Below are positions 48,074 to 61,112 of a DNA stretch of 64,000 bases, one piece after another. The DNA is taken from contig OZ231127.1 of the NCBI GenBank assembly GCA_965153355.1, forward strand, positions 54,498,001 to 54,562,000, given 5' to 3'. Positions within the stretch are counted from its first letter, which is position 1. Every line of letters starts with the position of its first letter. Below the pieces are notes generated by a model. That model did not search any database. It worked only from the letters and a program-made list of their open reading frames with translations, and was not told where the DNA came from. The position numbers were made by a program, and so were the translations under genes. This stretch comes from Flaccisagitta enflata. Its lineage: Eukaryota > Chaetognatha > Sagittoidea > Aphragmophora.

Positions 48074-48140
48074 ACTATAAGTGCGTCCTCGCACCTCCAT
48101 AAGAGGTCATATCTGTTGGTCGGTCGGTCGGTCACGCAAA
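48074..48140 (-). mobile_element. Family 1 tip fragment
   Basis: AAGTGCGTCCTCGCACCTCC, ATAAGAGGTC and GGTCGGTCGGTCGG. Confidence 0.6.
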
Positions 48141-48919
48141 CGTTTGAAATGCAAAACGGCTGATTCTGACGTGTTTCTTCATCCTATCACCTTTCATGCC
48201 TTACCTCATTCATTTTTATTCATTCATTCATTCATTTATTCATTCATCAAAAACGTTCGTTCACAAATTCTTAATCAAGCAAGGCGCACTTATTGGCCTT
48301 AATTCGGCCTCATCGTTGCGCAGTTCTTCACAGATTGCGGTTTGATCATCATCATTTAATTCATTCTCCAAAAATGTCCTACAGTTTGACCTCGGTTTTG
48401 ATAACCTCGGTTTTAATGACCTCGGTTTTAATGACCTTGGATTTAATGAACAATTATACAGTATGGTCAGTAATATCATAATATGATTTTGTGTTTGTAA
48501 AAACATTGAACCTCCATTATTTTCCATGAGAAATTCTTATCTACATTGAATTTTTTTCATTTTTTGCCAATAATATTTTTTTTTATATCTGTTTTATAAT
48601 TTCTAATTGTGCTTCATTCTTTAGTTTATCATTGATTTTTTTTCAAAAAATAATATACTAAAAAAAATAGTAAAAATGTAAATTTCGATTTAACAACACT
48701 CGGATTTAACAGCCAAAATTTACAGGTCCCTTCAGAACCTTTAAATCGAGTGCCCACTGTACGTGATTGTTAACATTTCGACTCAATCATTTCAGACTGT
48801 TGGATGGACCAACTGACGGGCCAATGGACGGACCAATGTCTTCTTGACTTGAAAGATGGAGTTCATAAGTTTTATATCAGTTGAGCAAAGGGATGCTTAA
48901 GCTTCAAAGGATTGATGAT

Positions 48920-49893
48920 GGGCTTTGGCGTCCCCTAACCTTGGGGGCAAAAAAAATGGCGGATTTTTCAAAACAGATTCTATCTATCTTGATATAATAA
49001 AAACTAATTAAAATCAGTGATGGTTTGAAAGCTCTTCTAAAGATCTTTCATTTGAGCCGCGTCTGGAATTTTTAGCTCAAAAGGTTTAGAAACTAGAGCA
49101 GTTTGAACATGACTACTCCTTTTCTGCGCTGACATCATGACAAGAATAAGTGCTAAAAAGAATCTTCTTAAAACCATAGAATAAGATTTTAATGAAAATT
49201 GAACTAGTAAAAGATTTTAATGAAAATTGAACTAGAAGCCGTGAATACCTTCCTCTAACAGCTCCTAAAAATTTTTCCAAATTGGACAACTTTTTCTATC
49301 ATTTTCATCATCAGAAAGATCTTAAAATTTTAAAGCAATCTGAGAATCACTGATATAACAACATGGTTTTTTTCAAGGATATTTGTTATTAAGTTTTGAC
49401 AAAAATCATATCAAATTCATGATGGTTTGAAGCTGTGGGAATGATATATCAGTTGGACTAGCACAGGATAGGTTTTGCCAATTCTGTAGTGAAATAAATG
49501 CAACTACAGCAAACCACTTTAGTTTTGGTATATTTCATTGAGATCTAGAATATAAAATCATGAAAACCCTAGTAAAAATCATCAGATTAGCATAAAAATT
49601 GGATTGGTATCAGATGACAGACACTTGAATTACCACCTAAAATTTTGTGGAAATCGGGCCAAATCTTTTATCATTTTTTGAATATTAACCTTTCTTTTAA
49701 TTCCGTTTTACAGAGGTATGGGCAGGCCAGAAAATGATAAGTCATGTTCAAATTACTCTAACTTCTAAACCGTTTGAGTTAAAATTTTCATCATCACCAT
49801 CACCGATTTTTATAAGTTTTTCTTGAATTGAGGTAGATAGATTCTGTTTTAAAAATCCGCCATTTTTTTTGCCCCCAAGGTTATAAGCCCACC
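48920..49893. mobile_element. Foldback element, about 970 bp
   Basis: AACCTTGGGGGCAAAAAAAA and TGGCGGATTTTTCAAAACAG return as complement at 49841-49883. Inner TTTAGAAACTAGAGCAGTTT pairs with sequence near 49750-49775. An 8-bp extra stretch lies in the left outer arm. Confidence 0.85.
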
Positions 49894-50351
49894 CTGATAT
49901 TTCAAGTAGAAAGAGTTTGGGGGTAACAGGTTTTTCCACAAAAATTTCTTAATTTTTACATCGAATCAAATTGCAAAACCAGCCTTGGATGAGAACCTGT
50001 CACCTCAAACATTGTTGTCAAACATTGTTGTCCAACTTTCATAGTTATTGATATTTTTATTTGTTGCTTTCCTTTCTCTCTCACGCAGAAGTTATTAAAA
50101 GTCATATGAGTAAACCTCGAGACCATTATTGACTTGATGTATTGATTTCCAAAAACAATTTGATCTAAGGACTTGCCTTACCCCTTCGCCAACCTTTTAT
50201 GAAGTGAGCATCGCACGCACATTTTTGTATTCTCTTTGCATAACCGGCATTCCTGTAATGAGCTACCCGATATTTCCAATCTTGCATGTCTAAGCAACAT
50301 CTTCTGCATCTCATTGTTTATTAAGCGGTTTAGTTTTGTGCGGTTTAGTTT

Positions 50352-50474
50352 TTTTTAGGTGCGACAAAGCACCTCTATAACTGGCTATGTCCGTCGGTCG
50401 GTCGGTCGGTCGGTAACGCATTCGTTCGACCATCCGCCGCATACATCGCACCTGTTGGCCTACTCGGCCTTGTT
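50352..50474 (-). mobile_element. Family 1 element with GGTGCG arm, short (123 bp)
   Basis: Tip AGGTGCGACAAAGCACCT, GTCGGTCGGTCGGTCGGT core, distal arm ATCGCACCT, then GTTGGCCTACTCGGCCTTGT. Outer and distal arms match each other, not the usual GTCGCG. Confidence 0.88.
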
Positions 50475-50745
50475 TTTTTGTCTGCCACTTCAATATCGAT
50501 TTTAGTAATATCTTGAAACAAATGACAAGCACACTGCATTTTTTTCACCATCCTGCACCATAATCTTTTCTATCAACGTGCGAGGGTGTTCTAGTGATAC
50601 CATCGCACGCAATCGTAGAGAGAGTTGGTGTGAGAATCGTGTCGCCTCAGTCCCATTTGTCAGATTGTGAAACGACAGTAATCCTTGTGATACATGGTCT
50701 TTTCTACACTTTCACTATTTTGAAATTCCATTTGTGAATAACACA

Positions 50746-50948
<203 letters not shown>

Positions 50949-51110
50949 TTTTTCTGTAACCACGACAGAAATTCATAAATCAAATCGAAGGGCCCACGAC
51001 GGATAGGGACAGCTACTTTCATCTATCTTTTCTCTCGTCCCTCCTTTTAGGGGCATTTGTGCTGGAGAGTGTTCTTCTTATTCCTATATTGTTAAAATAT
51101 TAAGCTTGAC

Positions 51111-51112
<2 letters not shown>

Positions 51113-51175
<63 letters not shown>

Positions 51176-51187
51176 ACCCAGCCAGCC

Positions 51188-51250
<63 letters not shown>

Positions 51251-51257
51251 TAGATAG
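51113..51257. repeat. (AG)n and (ACAG)n
   Basis: AG to 51173, then about 15 CAGA units from 51186. Confidence 0.97.
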
Positions 51258-51678
51258 AGAGACAGACGTGTAGAAAAATAGCTACGTGGTTTCTACGTGG
51301 TTGCCAATGAAATGGGTTCCCTATCAAAATTTCGTGATGAGTGGACGCATCGACGCATCGATAGACATACCCAATTAACCTTATGTATTTATACTTACCC
51401 TATCCCCAGCTAAATCAGACCTAGCCAAAGCTGAATACGTTAACGTATAAAATGATGATGAATAGGAATGATGAACGAGATGAGTTTTCAAGTGATTTCA
51501 AAAATTTTCTGCGGTTTTTCACTAAGGCGTTATGGACTAATCTACGGACCAACGAACAGACAAGCCGATGAACGGCCTAATCTACGGAGAGATCCTCTTG
51601 TGGAAATGCCTTAGCGCACCTACAGAAAAGTGACGATCATTACTGAGGCCGTAGAATAACGGCGATTTCTAATTTGAC

Positions 51679-51846
51679 AGGGCCGGATACACTGCTACCC
51701 CAGCCGCGTGCAGGTGGACAGGGACCGTATTTGAGGTCACTAGAGTATTTGGGCAGGAGTAGCGAGGCCAAAGACCGTAAAGTGTGACAGACCAACCGAC
51801 GGAGGGACGGACAAAGCGGGATGTAGAGTCGCGTAGCACACTACTA
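51679..51846 (+). mobile_element. Family 1 element, first of a tandem pair
   Basis: AGGGCCGGATACACTGCTAC, arm CCGCGTGCAGGTGG, AGAGTATTTGGGCAGGAGTA, GACGGAGGGACGGACAAAGC and GTAGAGTCGCGTAGCACAC. Confidence 0.88.
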
Positions 51847-52061
51847 AACAAGGCCGGATACACGGCTACCGAAGTCGCGTGCAGGTGGGCAGGGGCGGTG
51901 ACATAAAAGACTAACCATGCATTTAGGCCGGAGCGGTACTGCAAAAAAAATGCCGAAAACGCCAATAAAAACAGTGTTACCGCCGGACCGACCTACGGAC
52001 CGACCAACCGACCGACCGACCGACATAGCGGGTTTTAGAGTCGCGTGCACGCGTCTAAAAA
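51847..52061 (+). mobile_element. Family 1 element, second of a tandem pair
   Basis: AACAAGGCCGGATACACGGC directly follows the previous copy's CTA. Arm AGTCGCGTGCAGGTGGGCAG, GACCGACCAACCGACCGACC core and tip GAGTCGCGTGCACGCGTCTA. Confidence 0.9.
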
Positions 52062-52708
52062 GATGTCGTATTGACAGATGTAGTTTTCTATAGAACCACG
52101 CGTAGGACGCATCTAAAACGTCAGAAAGCCATAGGGGATACAATCGACGCAAACAAACACACGCGAGCCGATGAGTCGATTAAAATAACAACTCTTTTGT
52201 AACAATGATATAAACGAATTCTTCTTTTGCAGCCAGTAAATTTGGATGCCTACTAAATGTCACGCAAGCTTCGATACAGCGTGCGAGGATTGAATGACAG
52301 ATGCCACTCACCACCCACACCACATATGTTCTACCCACTGAACCCACAAACAACACTCAGTAAGTTATTTAATTTCATGCAAGCGTAATATTCGGTGGAA
52401 AAACAATTTCCAAAAGTTTAAAAAGTAGAAATAAATTTTTTTGTAAAGCTTATTGCGTAACTTCAACAATAACAAAGGTCCGCCTATGACAAATAGAATT
52501 TGTTGGTCTCTTGACATCCATTTTTGCGGGGTTCAACTGTAACCATAATCTGTTTGACTTTTAAGTGTCTCAGCCGTTATACGCTTTGTTCCAGTTTTCC
52601 TGCCTGTCTTTCTGGTCTATCTACTGAATCACGAACTCCGATCGGGAAATGTGGCCAGTTCAGGCCCATTTCACTGAAGCATGACTTTGTGCAAGGGGAT
52701 GCTTTCAG

Positions 52709-52878
52709 AACAAGGCCGGATACACGGCAAGACAGTCGCGGACGGTTTGACAGGGGCGGTAATGCAAAAAAACCGCTCGCAATTTGAAAAGGTTGCGGGA
52801 CCGAAGGACCGACGGACCGACGGACCGACCTACCGACCGACACGGCAAGGTGTAGAGTTGCGTGTCCACAACTAAAAA
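52709..52878 (+). mobile_element. Family 1 element
   Basis: GAACAAGGCCGGATACACGG, arm CAGTCGCGGACGG, ACCGACGGACCGACGGACCG core and tip AGTTGCGTGTCCACAACT. The tip has drifted from the distal arm. Confidence 0.9.
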
Positions 52879-53218
52879 TGAAGACATCTTTGATTATCTT
52901 TTCTATTGAAACAAAATCAGCTAAGACAACTTTGATTATCTTTTCTATTGAAACAAAATCAGTTATTTTCAATTCCACTAAAGCTCGAATATCAAAGAGC
53001 GCTTTTTTGTTTCATTCCATTCAACGGCGTCATGCCTAAATGGAAATGATTTTAACTTAAGCATGATTTTCGTGATTAGGTTGCCCCTTCCTGCCTTGCT
53101 GTTTTTATAATTGTTCATTTTTCTTTGGCCTCTTTCAGTTTCTGATTCTCGGTTCGCGTCTGTCTTGTTTGTCTGTCTGACTGGCTTTTCTTTCCCTAAT
53201 TTTGTTGTTTGTTTGTGC

Positions 53219-53327
<109 letters not shown>

Positions 53328-53385
53328 CTCTCTGTTGCTGTTTTTAAAAGAAAGGAAAATTTTTTTTGATCAAATCTATAGTCAT

Positions 53386-53527
<142 letters not shown>

Positions 53528-54526
53528 TGTGTCTCTGTCTTTTTCTCTCCTGGCGTCTTACTTTGTTTCTTCCATATCTTTTGCTTAGAAGAAACACGAG
53601 TTTTTGTTTTCATAGCGTCTCGGCGACACGACGGGGCGCCGCGCCGGTTCAAACCCGCCGCCGCAAAGACGAGGCAATGACGCTGAGACGTCGTTCTCCT
53701 TTTGCTGACAGGCCTTTGGCTAGCTGCCCAAGGCTGATTTTCTTTCTCTGCCATCGCAAACTAACAATGGCAAACGAAAAAACCGGACGCTCAGTTTTTG
53801 CTAACTAATTGAAAACCATTCCAACTTTATAATCCAAATCTATGAGCATTTTAAAGAGCTTTAAGAATTCTACAAATCAAGACCAAGCAGAAATCATTAG
53901 CTCAAGTCGTATCCAAATGACGTAAGATTCATCACCCATATTCTTGATTGACCGAAGAAGGTAGGTTGCGGCGCCTCACAAAAAGTACTTTTTTACTTAC
54001 TTATTCTGCGGAATGAAGTTATCAAATAAATGGGATGAAATCAATGATGAAAATGAAGCATTTCGAATTTTCTACAAGATGGAACCAAGTAGAATTGACA
54101 GTTTTTCTTTGTTTAGAAGCTGTTTCAATTCAAAGTACCTTAGTCAGAAATGTTGGTAACCAGATTTGAGTTTTTAGTAGTCATCTTCAGAATATCATAA
54201 CTTCTAAAGTAATAAAGCTAGGATGTTCTGAGACAGCTCAAATGTAAGATTTTTCAAAGCTCTTTAGAACCATCATGAATCTTTTTAGTTTGTTTTTCTG
54301 AGTAACTGAGCAATCTTTGGTCAAAAAATCGCGTCCGGTTTTTTCTTTGCCATTGTTACATGAAGATGAGAACAATTACTTGTTTTTCTCGCATACGTAC
54401 GTAGATGAACGAGTGTATGTTCTTTTAAATGATTCATGGGTTTGTTTTTCGCATTGGTAGTCCTGATGGTGTTGGGCGTAAAGATAGAGTAATTAAAATT
54501 GAAAAAGAAAATAACAAAACAAAAAA

Positions 54527-54905
54527 ACAAGCCTAACAGGCCAACAGTCGCGTGCTACGTTACACACAATTACACAACTTCATACGACAGAACTTCATAC
54601 TACATAACGTCTGTCCCAAAAAAAGATAGAGTAAAAAAAACCAAGGTCACCTGACCTGAGTCGCGTGCGTTGGCACTTTCATAAAGGTCTGGCGGACAGA
54701 CAGTCAGACAATTTTCTTATAAAAAGACCTTTGAAATGGCTGTTTACTTAAGTATCTTCTCTATAATTCAGAGTTTAAAAAACGATAAAAAACCTCTAAA
54801 ATGACTTTTTGAGGGATCGACGGATGGACCAACGGACGGACCAACGGATGGACCGACGGACAGACCAAAAAGTGGGCTATAGAATCGCGTAAGACGCTTC
54901 TAAAA
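54527..54905 (+). mobile_element. Family 1 element, subtype II
   Basis: AACAAGCCTAACAGGCCAAC, arm AGTCGCGTGC, a second GAGTCGCGTGCG at 54659, ACGGATGGACCAACGGACGG core and tip AATCGCGTAAGACGCTTCTA. Confidence 0.75.
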
Positions 54906-55356
54906 ATCTCATCAGATTGTGCTGATCTATCTCATTTTCTTGCGTCTGTCCAGTACCGTTTGTTTTCTAGTTTCCCATTACAGAAATTCATTAACTTTTG
55001 ATTTTAAAGCGAAATATTTATACAGTCACCTTGCGTTCAAAACGAAGATTGAATCTCTCCGCATTCGCGAAAAAAAGCCTATCTTAAGGCCTAAAAGCTG
55101 TATCACCCGTGTAAAAAAAGCATAAAAAAAAAAAAACAAAAACAAAAAAAAAAAAAACAATCAGCAATCACTTGTGAAGTCTCAATCAACGGGAGCCATC
55201 ATGTATTCGCAAAAGTCTTTTTTTTTCTGTCTCGCGGTCTCTCCACTTCAATCTTTATCCGTCCGTTTTTCTCAGCATGTTTATGAGTTGTCTTTTTCCT
55301 GTGTGCGCTTTTCTTGTATTTACTGTTCAGAAACAACGAATTAAACCCAGTGTCAT

Positions 55357-55400
55357 ATACCAATAAGGGCGGCTAATCGCCGTAGGAAAAAAGTCGTAAA
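55357..55400 (+). repeat. Short GGCGnCT..CGCCGT repeat, copy 3
   Basis: ACCAATAAGGGCGGCTAATC and GCCGTAGGAAAAAAGTCGTA. Confidence 0.6.
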
Positions 55401-55441
55401 TGCTGCTTGAGAAAATGAGAGAGGAAAAGAGAGTGAGAAAG

Positions 55442-55447
<6 letters not shown>

Positions 55448-55486
<39 letters not shown>

Positions 55487-55520
55487 GAGAGAGGGGGAGA
55501 GAGAGGGAGAGAGAGACAGA
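55448..55520. repeat. (AG)n with GGGGAG units
   Basis: About 70 bp. Confidence 0.95.
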
Positions 55521-55536
55521 GAGAGAAACAGAGAAA

Positions 55537-55735
55537 AACATGTAACACAGGGTTACAATATTGTTGCAGACAGGTGGACAGGCATCCAACCCCATCCAAA
55601 CCCCAACCCCAACCCCCACACGAAAGCATCTAGACAGCTTGTTTTTCCACTTTTCCACTTGGACGGACAGACAGACCAACAGACCGATGGATGGACTGAC
55701 GGAGAAAGCCTCTCATAGAGTTGGGAGTTGAAATG
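55537..55735 (+). mobile_element. Family 1 element, subtype III
   Basis: AACATGTAACACAGGGTTAC, arm GTTGCAGACAGGTGGACAGG, CCAACCCC, GGACGGACAGACAGACC core and worn tip AGTTGGGAGTTGAAA. Confidence 0.75.
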
Positions 55736-55769
55736 AGAGAGAGACTGTGCTGCCAGGATGCACAGTCAT

Positions 55770-56407
55770 CACCTGGGACATTTCAAAATTCAAATAGACT
55801 TCAACTAACTCGATTCCTGGTTTTAGGGAAAAATGAAAAAAATGAGAAAAAATAAAAAAAGATTCAAAAAATCATAGCTCCAACATTATCAATCGCACAG
55901 AATTCTGCTTGGCGTCATCTGAAAGAGGAGATTTATCTCTTTCTTAGCTATTAATTTCATGCGTAGCACCATTCAGCCCCCAAAACTTACCAACTTGCCC
56001 AAACGCTTCATGAGAAAAAGGGAAATCCAACAAACTCTGCAGGACTCAAAAAGACCGAAGGGACTTCGTCTCTTCGACTTTTTTCCAAATCACCTGGAAC
56101 ATATCAAAGTTCAATTAGACTTCAACTAACTTGATTCCTCGTTTTTTGGAAAAATGCGAAAAATGCGGAAAAATAAAAAAAGATTAAAAAAATCATAGCT
56201 CCAAAACTATCAATCACACAGAATTCTGCTTGGCGTCATCTGAAAGAAGAGAATTAGCTCTTTCTTAGCTCTCAATTTCATGCGTAGTGTCATTCGGCCC
56301 GAAAAGCACATCAACTTCCTCAAACTCCCCATGAGAAAAGGGGAAAATCGATTTCCGCCGTAGGTCTCAAAAAGCCGAAGGTATTCTTCGACTTTTTTCC
56401 AAATCAT
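55770..56407. repeat. 321-bp direct duplication
   Basis: CACCTGGGACATTTCAAAAT at 55770 and CACCTGGAACATATCAAAGT at 56091 start two copies; ATCATAGCTCCAA and TTCTGCTTGGCGTCATCTGA recur at the same offset. Confidence 0.92.
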
Positions 56408-56910
56408 ATACGTAAAGTCGTGAAATGAATTTTTTTCGAAGTATGAAAAGACCCTAGCTCAAGATCTGGTGTGCGTTAGCACCAGAAATGACACGGCTGA
56501 AAGAAAATCAAGAAACTCGATAATTTCTTCAAATTTCGGCTCAAGCTGTGCCCCTTCTTTTGACTTGAGCGACCCAGAGGCCGAAAAAATTTTGGAACTG
56601 CAAATTAGAAATTAAAAATTAAGAAAAGGATTTGACTTCTGCCCAAAATTTGCGTGACTGTGGATGAAAAAAAAAATTGAGAAGGAAACTTTATGAAGTT
56701 AAGAAAATGAAAGAAATGATTAGAAATCTTGGGAAATGATGAAAAATCAGGAAATTGCAAACTAAAGGAATGAAAGAAAAACAAGGTTTGCTGGGCTATG
56801 TTCAAATGCTCGTTCAAACGCGCAAAGGAAATGTAAGTGCCTGATACTTATTTTCGCTGTTTTGTTTTTTTTTTTTCATGATATTTTCTTTCCGTTAGCG
56901 TAGAAGGCGC

Positions 56911-57835
56911 TTTTTGGGCACCGGTGACCATTGCTCTCACAAATATTCTCTTCCTTTCCTGCATTTATCCCACCACTGATGCTCAAAATCCTAGCTTAGG
57001 GCTCATATCCCAGACTCGAAGCTCAAATTCCAGCATCGAGGCTCAAATCCTAGCACTATAGTTCAAATGTCAGTCTTGGGGCCCAAATCCCAGCCTTGGA
57101 AGTTCAGAATTTTGATAATTGAGAAGAACAGAGTTATGTGCATACGCCAAGGTATATTTTAGGACCAAATTCAAGCAGATTAGTTCAAGCTAGAGCTCAT
57201 GCCGTTACTATCTTCTGACCGGCCGCATTTAAAAGAGAAATTGAAAAATTCACAAGGAGTCAGATTCCGGATCTCTCTACAAATTAAGGCCTCAGAGTTC
57301 CGACCCCAGCTTCAATGCTCAAATTTCAACCTTGGGGCTCAAATCCAAGCCCCAAGACTTAAATTCCAGCTTATTCGGATATCTTATTTGGATTTTAATA
57401 TCCAGATATTCCATGTAGTAAATTTTGTAAATTCACTATGTAAAATATCCGGATATTGATATCCAGATAAAATATCCAAATAAGATGGTGAATATAGACG
57501 AGATTTCAAATTCTACCTTTAGGGCTCAAATCCAAATTTGAGCCCCGAAGCGATTAATCCAAGTTTCTAGGCTTAGCTCCCAGCCTTAAGGCTCAATTAT
57601 CAGTCTCAAGACGGTACTCAGCCTGAAGGCTGAACACAGCCTCACCACTGAACACAGCCCAAGGCTCAAATCTCAGCCTTGAAGCTCAAATCCCAGCTCT
57701 GAATGCCAGCCTGCAAGCGCAAATACAAACTTTCATTTTTACATTCCAGCCAAGAATAGGGCATTGCTTGATTTTGGGCCGCTCCCCTTCTCACTATCAT
57801 ATTCTGATTTAAGGGCAACGGGTACCGCTGACCAT
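56911..57835 (-). mobile_element. Family 2 element with worn 20-bp array
   Basis: TTTTTGGGCACCGGTGACC at the left; CTCAAATCCCAGCCTTGGGG-type units, irregular, 56980-57715; GGGCAACGGGTACCGCTGACC-type right end split as GGGCAACGGG and TACCGCTGACC at 57811-57832. Inside, ATATCCGGATATTGATATCC (57447) and AATATCCAGATATTCC mark a separate A/T palindrome patch at 57373-57485. Confidence 0.65.
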
Positions 57836-58135
57836 AACCATGGGTATATGGGAGCTCTAAAAGTATCACAACCACCTTGCATTACAAGACCGAGTGAGGA
57901 TTAAGACCAACTTATGTAAAACGTTAAGGCTTTTTTTCATACTTTTAATAAACTTTGTTAGATCTTTCATCTCTAAAGCATTTTCTTGAAGAAAGTTCTT
58001 ATCAGTATTTCCATTTCTCACAATGCTTGTCCAGGCGTATTCACTCTTCTACAATCTACTTGTCGTTCTTTGTCCCTGTGTGTTGATTCGTCGGTGCGCC
58101 TGTCTGTCCAACTGTCTAACTGTGACCGAATTTTG

Positions 58136-58224
<89 letters not shown>
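58136..58224. repeat. (CT)n microsatellite
   Basis: About 88 bp. Confidence 0.98.
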
Positions 58225-58226
<2 letters not shown>

Positions 58227-58458
58227 ACTTTCTTCTGTCATTCCCAAATTAGTTTCGATGATTATTGGGCTATGAGTTCCATGAATCTTTTAGAGTTGAA
58301 GGTCGTTTCGTTAGTCCCGCTTTTTGGCAAAGGGAATTAATCAAAAATCTTTCCCAGAAACCTCGTTAGGAAATTTGACACGGGATTTTGATTTTGGAAA
58401 TCGGCTTCTCTTTCGGATTAAAAGACGAGCACATGACGCCACTCACACTGCTGCTGCT

Positions 58459-58797
<339 letters not shown>

Positions 58798-59071
58798 TCT
58801 CTGTCCTGCTTGTTTTTAAGATTATTTTTTTTTTCTTTGACTAGGGATCAAAATATACTTCTGCTGGAAACGGTAAAAGTATCATGGTCCATGATTTCTG
58901 GAGAGACATTATTGACCATTAACTGTCAGCGAACCTACATTAATCTAATCTTGACTTAAGCAGTGAAAAGAGGAAAATCATTCTGAGTTTCCATGGCGAC
59001 TTACGAAAACTTTTATTCAGTAACTTCATTCAGTGGCCGTTTTCATTGATGTCGCTGTCGGCAAAGTAAAG

Positions 59072-59183
<112 letters not shown>

Positions 59184-59696
59184 CGCCTGGCCTGGGGTAA
59201 TTCTGTGTTCTTTTTGTTGGTTTTCTTTTTATGCGTAAAAGGCTCAGCTTTATTGATAAACGTAATGTGTTAAAAGATAGCATGGATGATGTATATGGAG
59301 AAAGTTATCCCACTTCTTGAATTTTTCACTGCCGTCTGTCATATTTACACAATGAGGTGCTACGCTCAACCTTTACAATTCAACTCCATTGCCATTCTTC
59401 TTCTGGATTTTTGCGATGTCAGCATAGTTCCAGAAATTACTTCTCATTATCTGAGTCGTTCAATTTGAAAAGTATACCCGGCCCTGCTTAAGTTTTGGGG
59501 GACGCAATAGAAACGAAGTTTAGCTTTGCCACTCAGACATATGCATATATATGCGATGTGTTTTGTATGCCTCACTATATGACTCAATTTTGAAAAGAAG
59601 GCACTTAAGGCCCCTGAGACAACTAAACTACTTCCTTGCCAAACCTACATTTTTCAATATGAATACAGATTTTACCCTCTTGTTCCTCGTACAATC

Positions 59697-59795
59697 ACTT
59701 GTATGATGCCTCTGATGATGTTTCCCAAAGTGGATTCGAAAATTTAGGCAAACTTTTGTTCTGCTTTTGCATTGTGTATCACCATAATGAAATTA
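59697..59795 (+). mobile_element. Second Penelope-like element 3' tail (solo)
   Basis: About 80 bp match the minus strand of 7490-7580 almost base for base, including CTGATGATGTTTCCCAAAG and TGGATTCGAAAATTTAGG. The hammerhead-like boxes are at 59712-59718 and 59738-59741. No GIY-YIG coding sequence precedes it, so it is a very short 3' fragment. Confidence 0.7.
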
Positions 59796-60205
59796 TAAGT
59801 GATTGTACTAGTTCTTCTACCGGTGCTTGCGATGACGATTCGCCATCATCTTGTTCCTCTTCTTCCTCCCTAGATATTATAATGCGAACACGGGGTGTCG
59901 CGTCGTACGGAAGTAAATGACTGTTTACACCTTTACGGTGCTAAATAATATATACGTCCGTGTGGCAAAGACAAAATTCGTTTCTATCACGTCCCTCACA
60001 AGGTATATGCCCACCTAGTTACAGTAAAGTTCTGTCCAAATTTAAAAATGATTAAAATTTTTAGCCTCTAACGAATCGGAGACGGGAAATTAGAAGTTAT
60101 GAAATCGTCCGCGCGCAACAGAAGAATGAACCGACGCCCCCGCCATCGGAACCATGCGCTTTCCTTGCCGTTTATATTGATTTTTGATAATTCTGGACTA
60201 TAAAC

Positions 60206-60755
60206 AGGTCGCCCAAGGGCGATATGTGGTCAGCAATACCTGTCGCCCAGCTTTAAATGATTTTGAATTGGAGGGAGAGGAAGCAGGGCAGCGGCCCCAA
60301 AGGGGACGAAGTCATGTAGAGCGCAGGGGGAATTTTGTTTGTCATTCCATCCATCTGTCCCTCTGTCCGTCCGTCCATCCACCCGTTCCCCCAGGCCCTC
60401 TCAGGCCTGAAATCTGCCCTCTCAGACCTTAAATCTGCCCTCTCAGGCCTGAAATCTACCCTCTCAGGCCTTTAATCTGTGAAAGCTGATTTAAGGCCTG
60501 AGAGAAAAGATTTCAGGGCTGAGAGGGCAGATTTCAGGCCTGAGAGGGCAGATTCAAGGCCTGAGAGGGCAGATTTCAGGCCTGAGAGGACAGATTTCAG
60601 GCCTGAGAGGGAAGATTTCAGACCTGAGATGGCCTGGGGGGGATGAACGGACAAGCGGACAGACAAATGGACAAACGGAATGACAAATGGAATGACAAAC
60701 GAAAGTCCCCCTGTGTTCTACAAGACTTCGTCCCCTTCGGGGCCGCTGCCCATAA
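60206..60755 (+). mobile_element. Family 3 element (copy B3) with a mirror-image array
   Basis: AGGTCGCCCAAGGGCGATAT, GGAAGCAGGGCAGCGGCCCC, then CTCAGGCCTGAAATCTGCCCT units (21 bp) to about 60478. There the direction flips and the same unit continues in reverse complement to 60630. GTCCCCCTGTGTTCTACAAG and CCGCTGCCCATAAAG end it. Confidence 0.9.
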
Positions 60756-60883
60756 AGAGAAATAAGTCATTGATATCACAGAAAATTGGCCAATTTAGAT
60801 GGGAAACCAAGCGTCCTTTTAGTAAATACAGAAAATTGATAGATTTCCATTTGGAAAAAAAAGTTCTTGTGTAACCTCCAATA

Positions 60884-61112
60884 TTTTTAGTCGCGTGCTA
60901 CGCGACTCTACACCCCGCTATGTCGGTCCGTCCGTCCGTCGGTTGGTCGGTAGGTTGGTCGGTCGGTTGGTCGGTCGGTCCCCTTTTAACTTTTTTGGCT
61001 TTTTTGAGCTTTTTGAGCTTATGGCTCCTGCCCAGATGCCCAAGTGACCTTCTCCGGCACTGCTCCTGCACTGCACTGCTCCTGACTAGGGTAGCCGTGT
61101 ATCCGACCTTGT
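60884..61112 (-). mobile_element. Family 1 element
   Basis: Tip AGTCGCGTGCTACGCGACT, GGTTGGTCGGTCGGTTGGTC core, TTTTGAGCTTTTTGAGCTTA, CTGCTCCTGCCCAGATGCCC, then GACTAGGGTAGCCGTGTATC and CGACCTTGTT. Confidence 0.9.

Noticed and set aside
53611-53700. tRNA-like B box (GGTTCAAACCC)
   Set aside because: The flanking bases do not form a five-pair T stem and no A box or acceptor stem is found.
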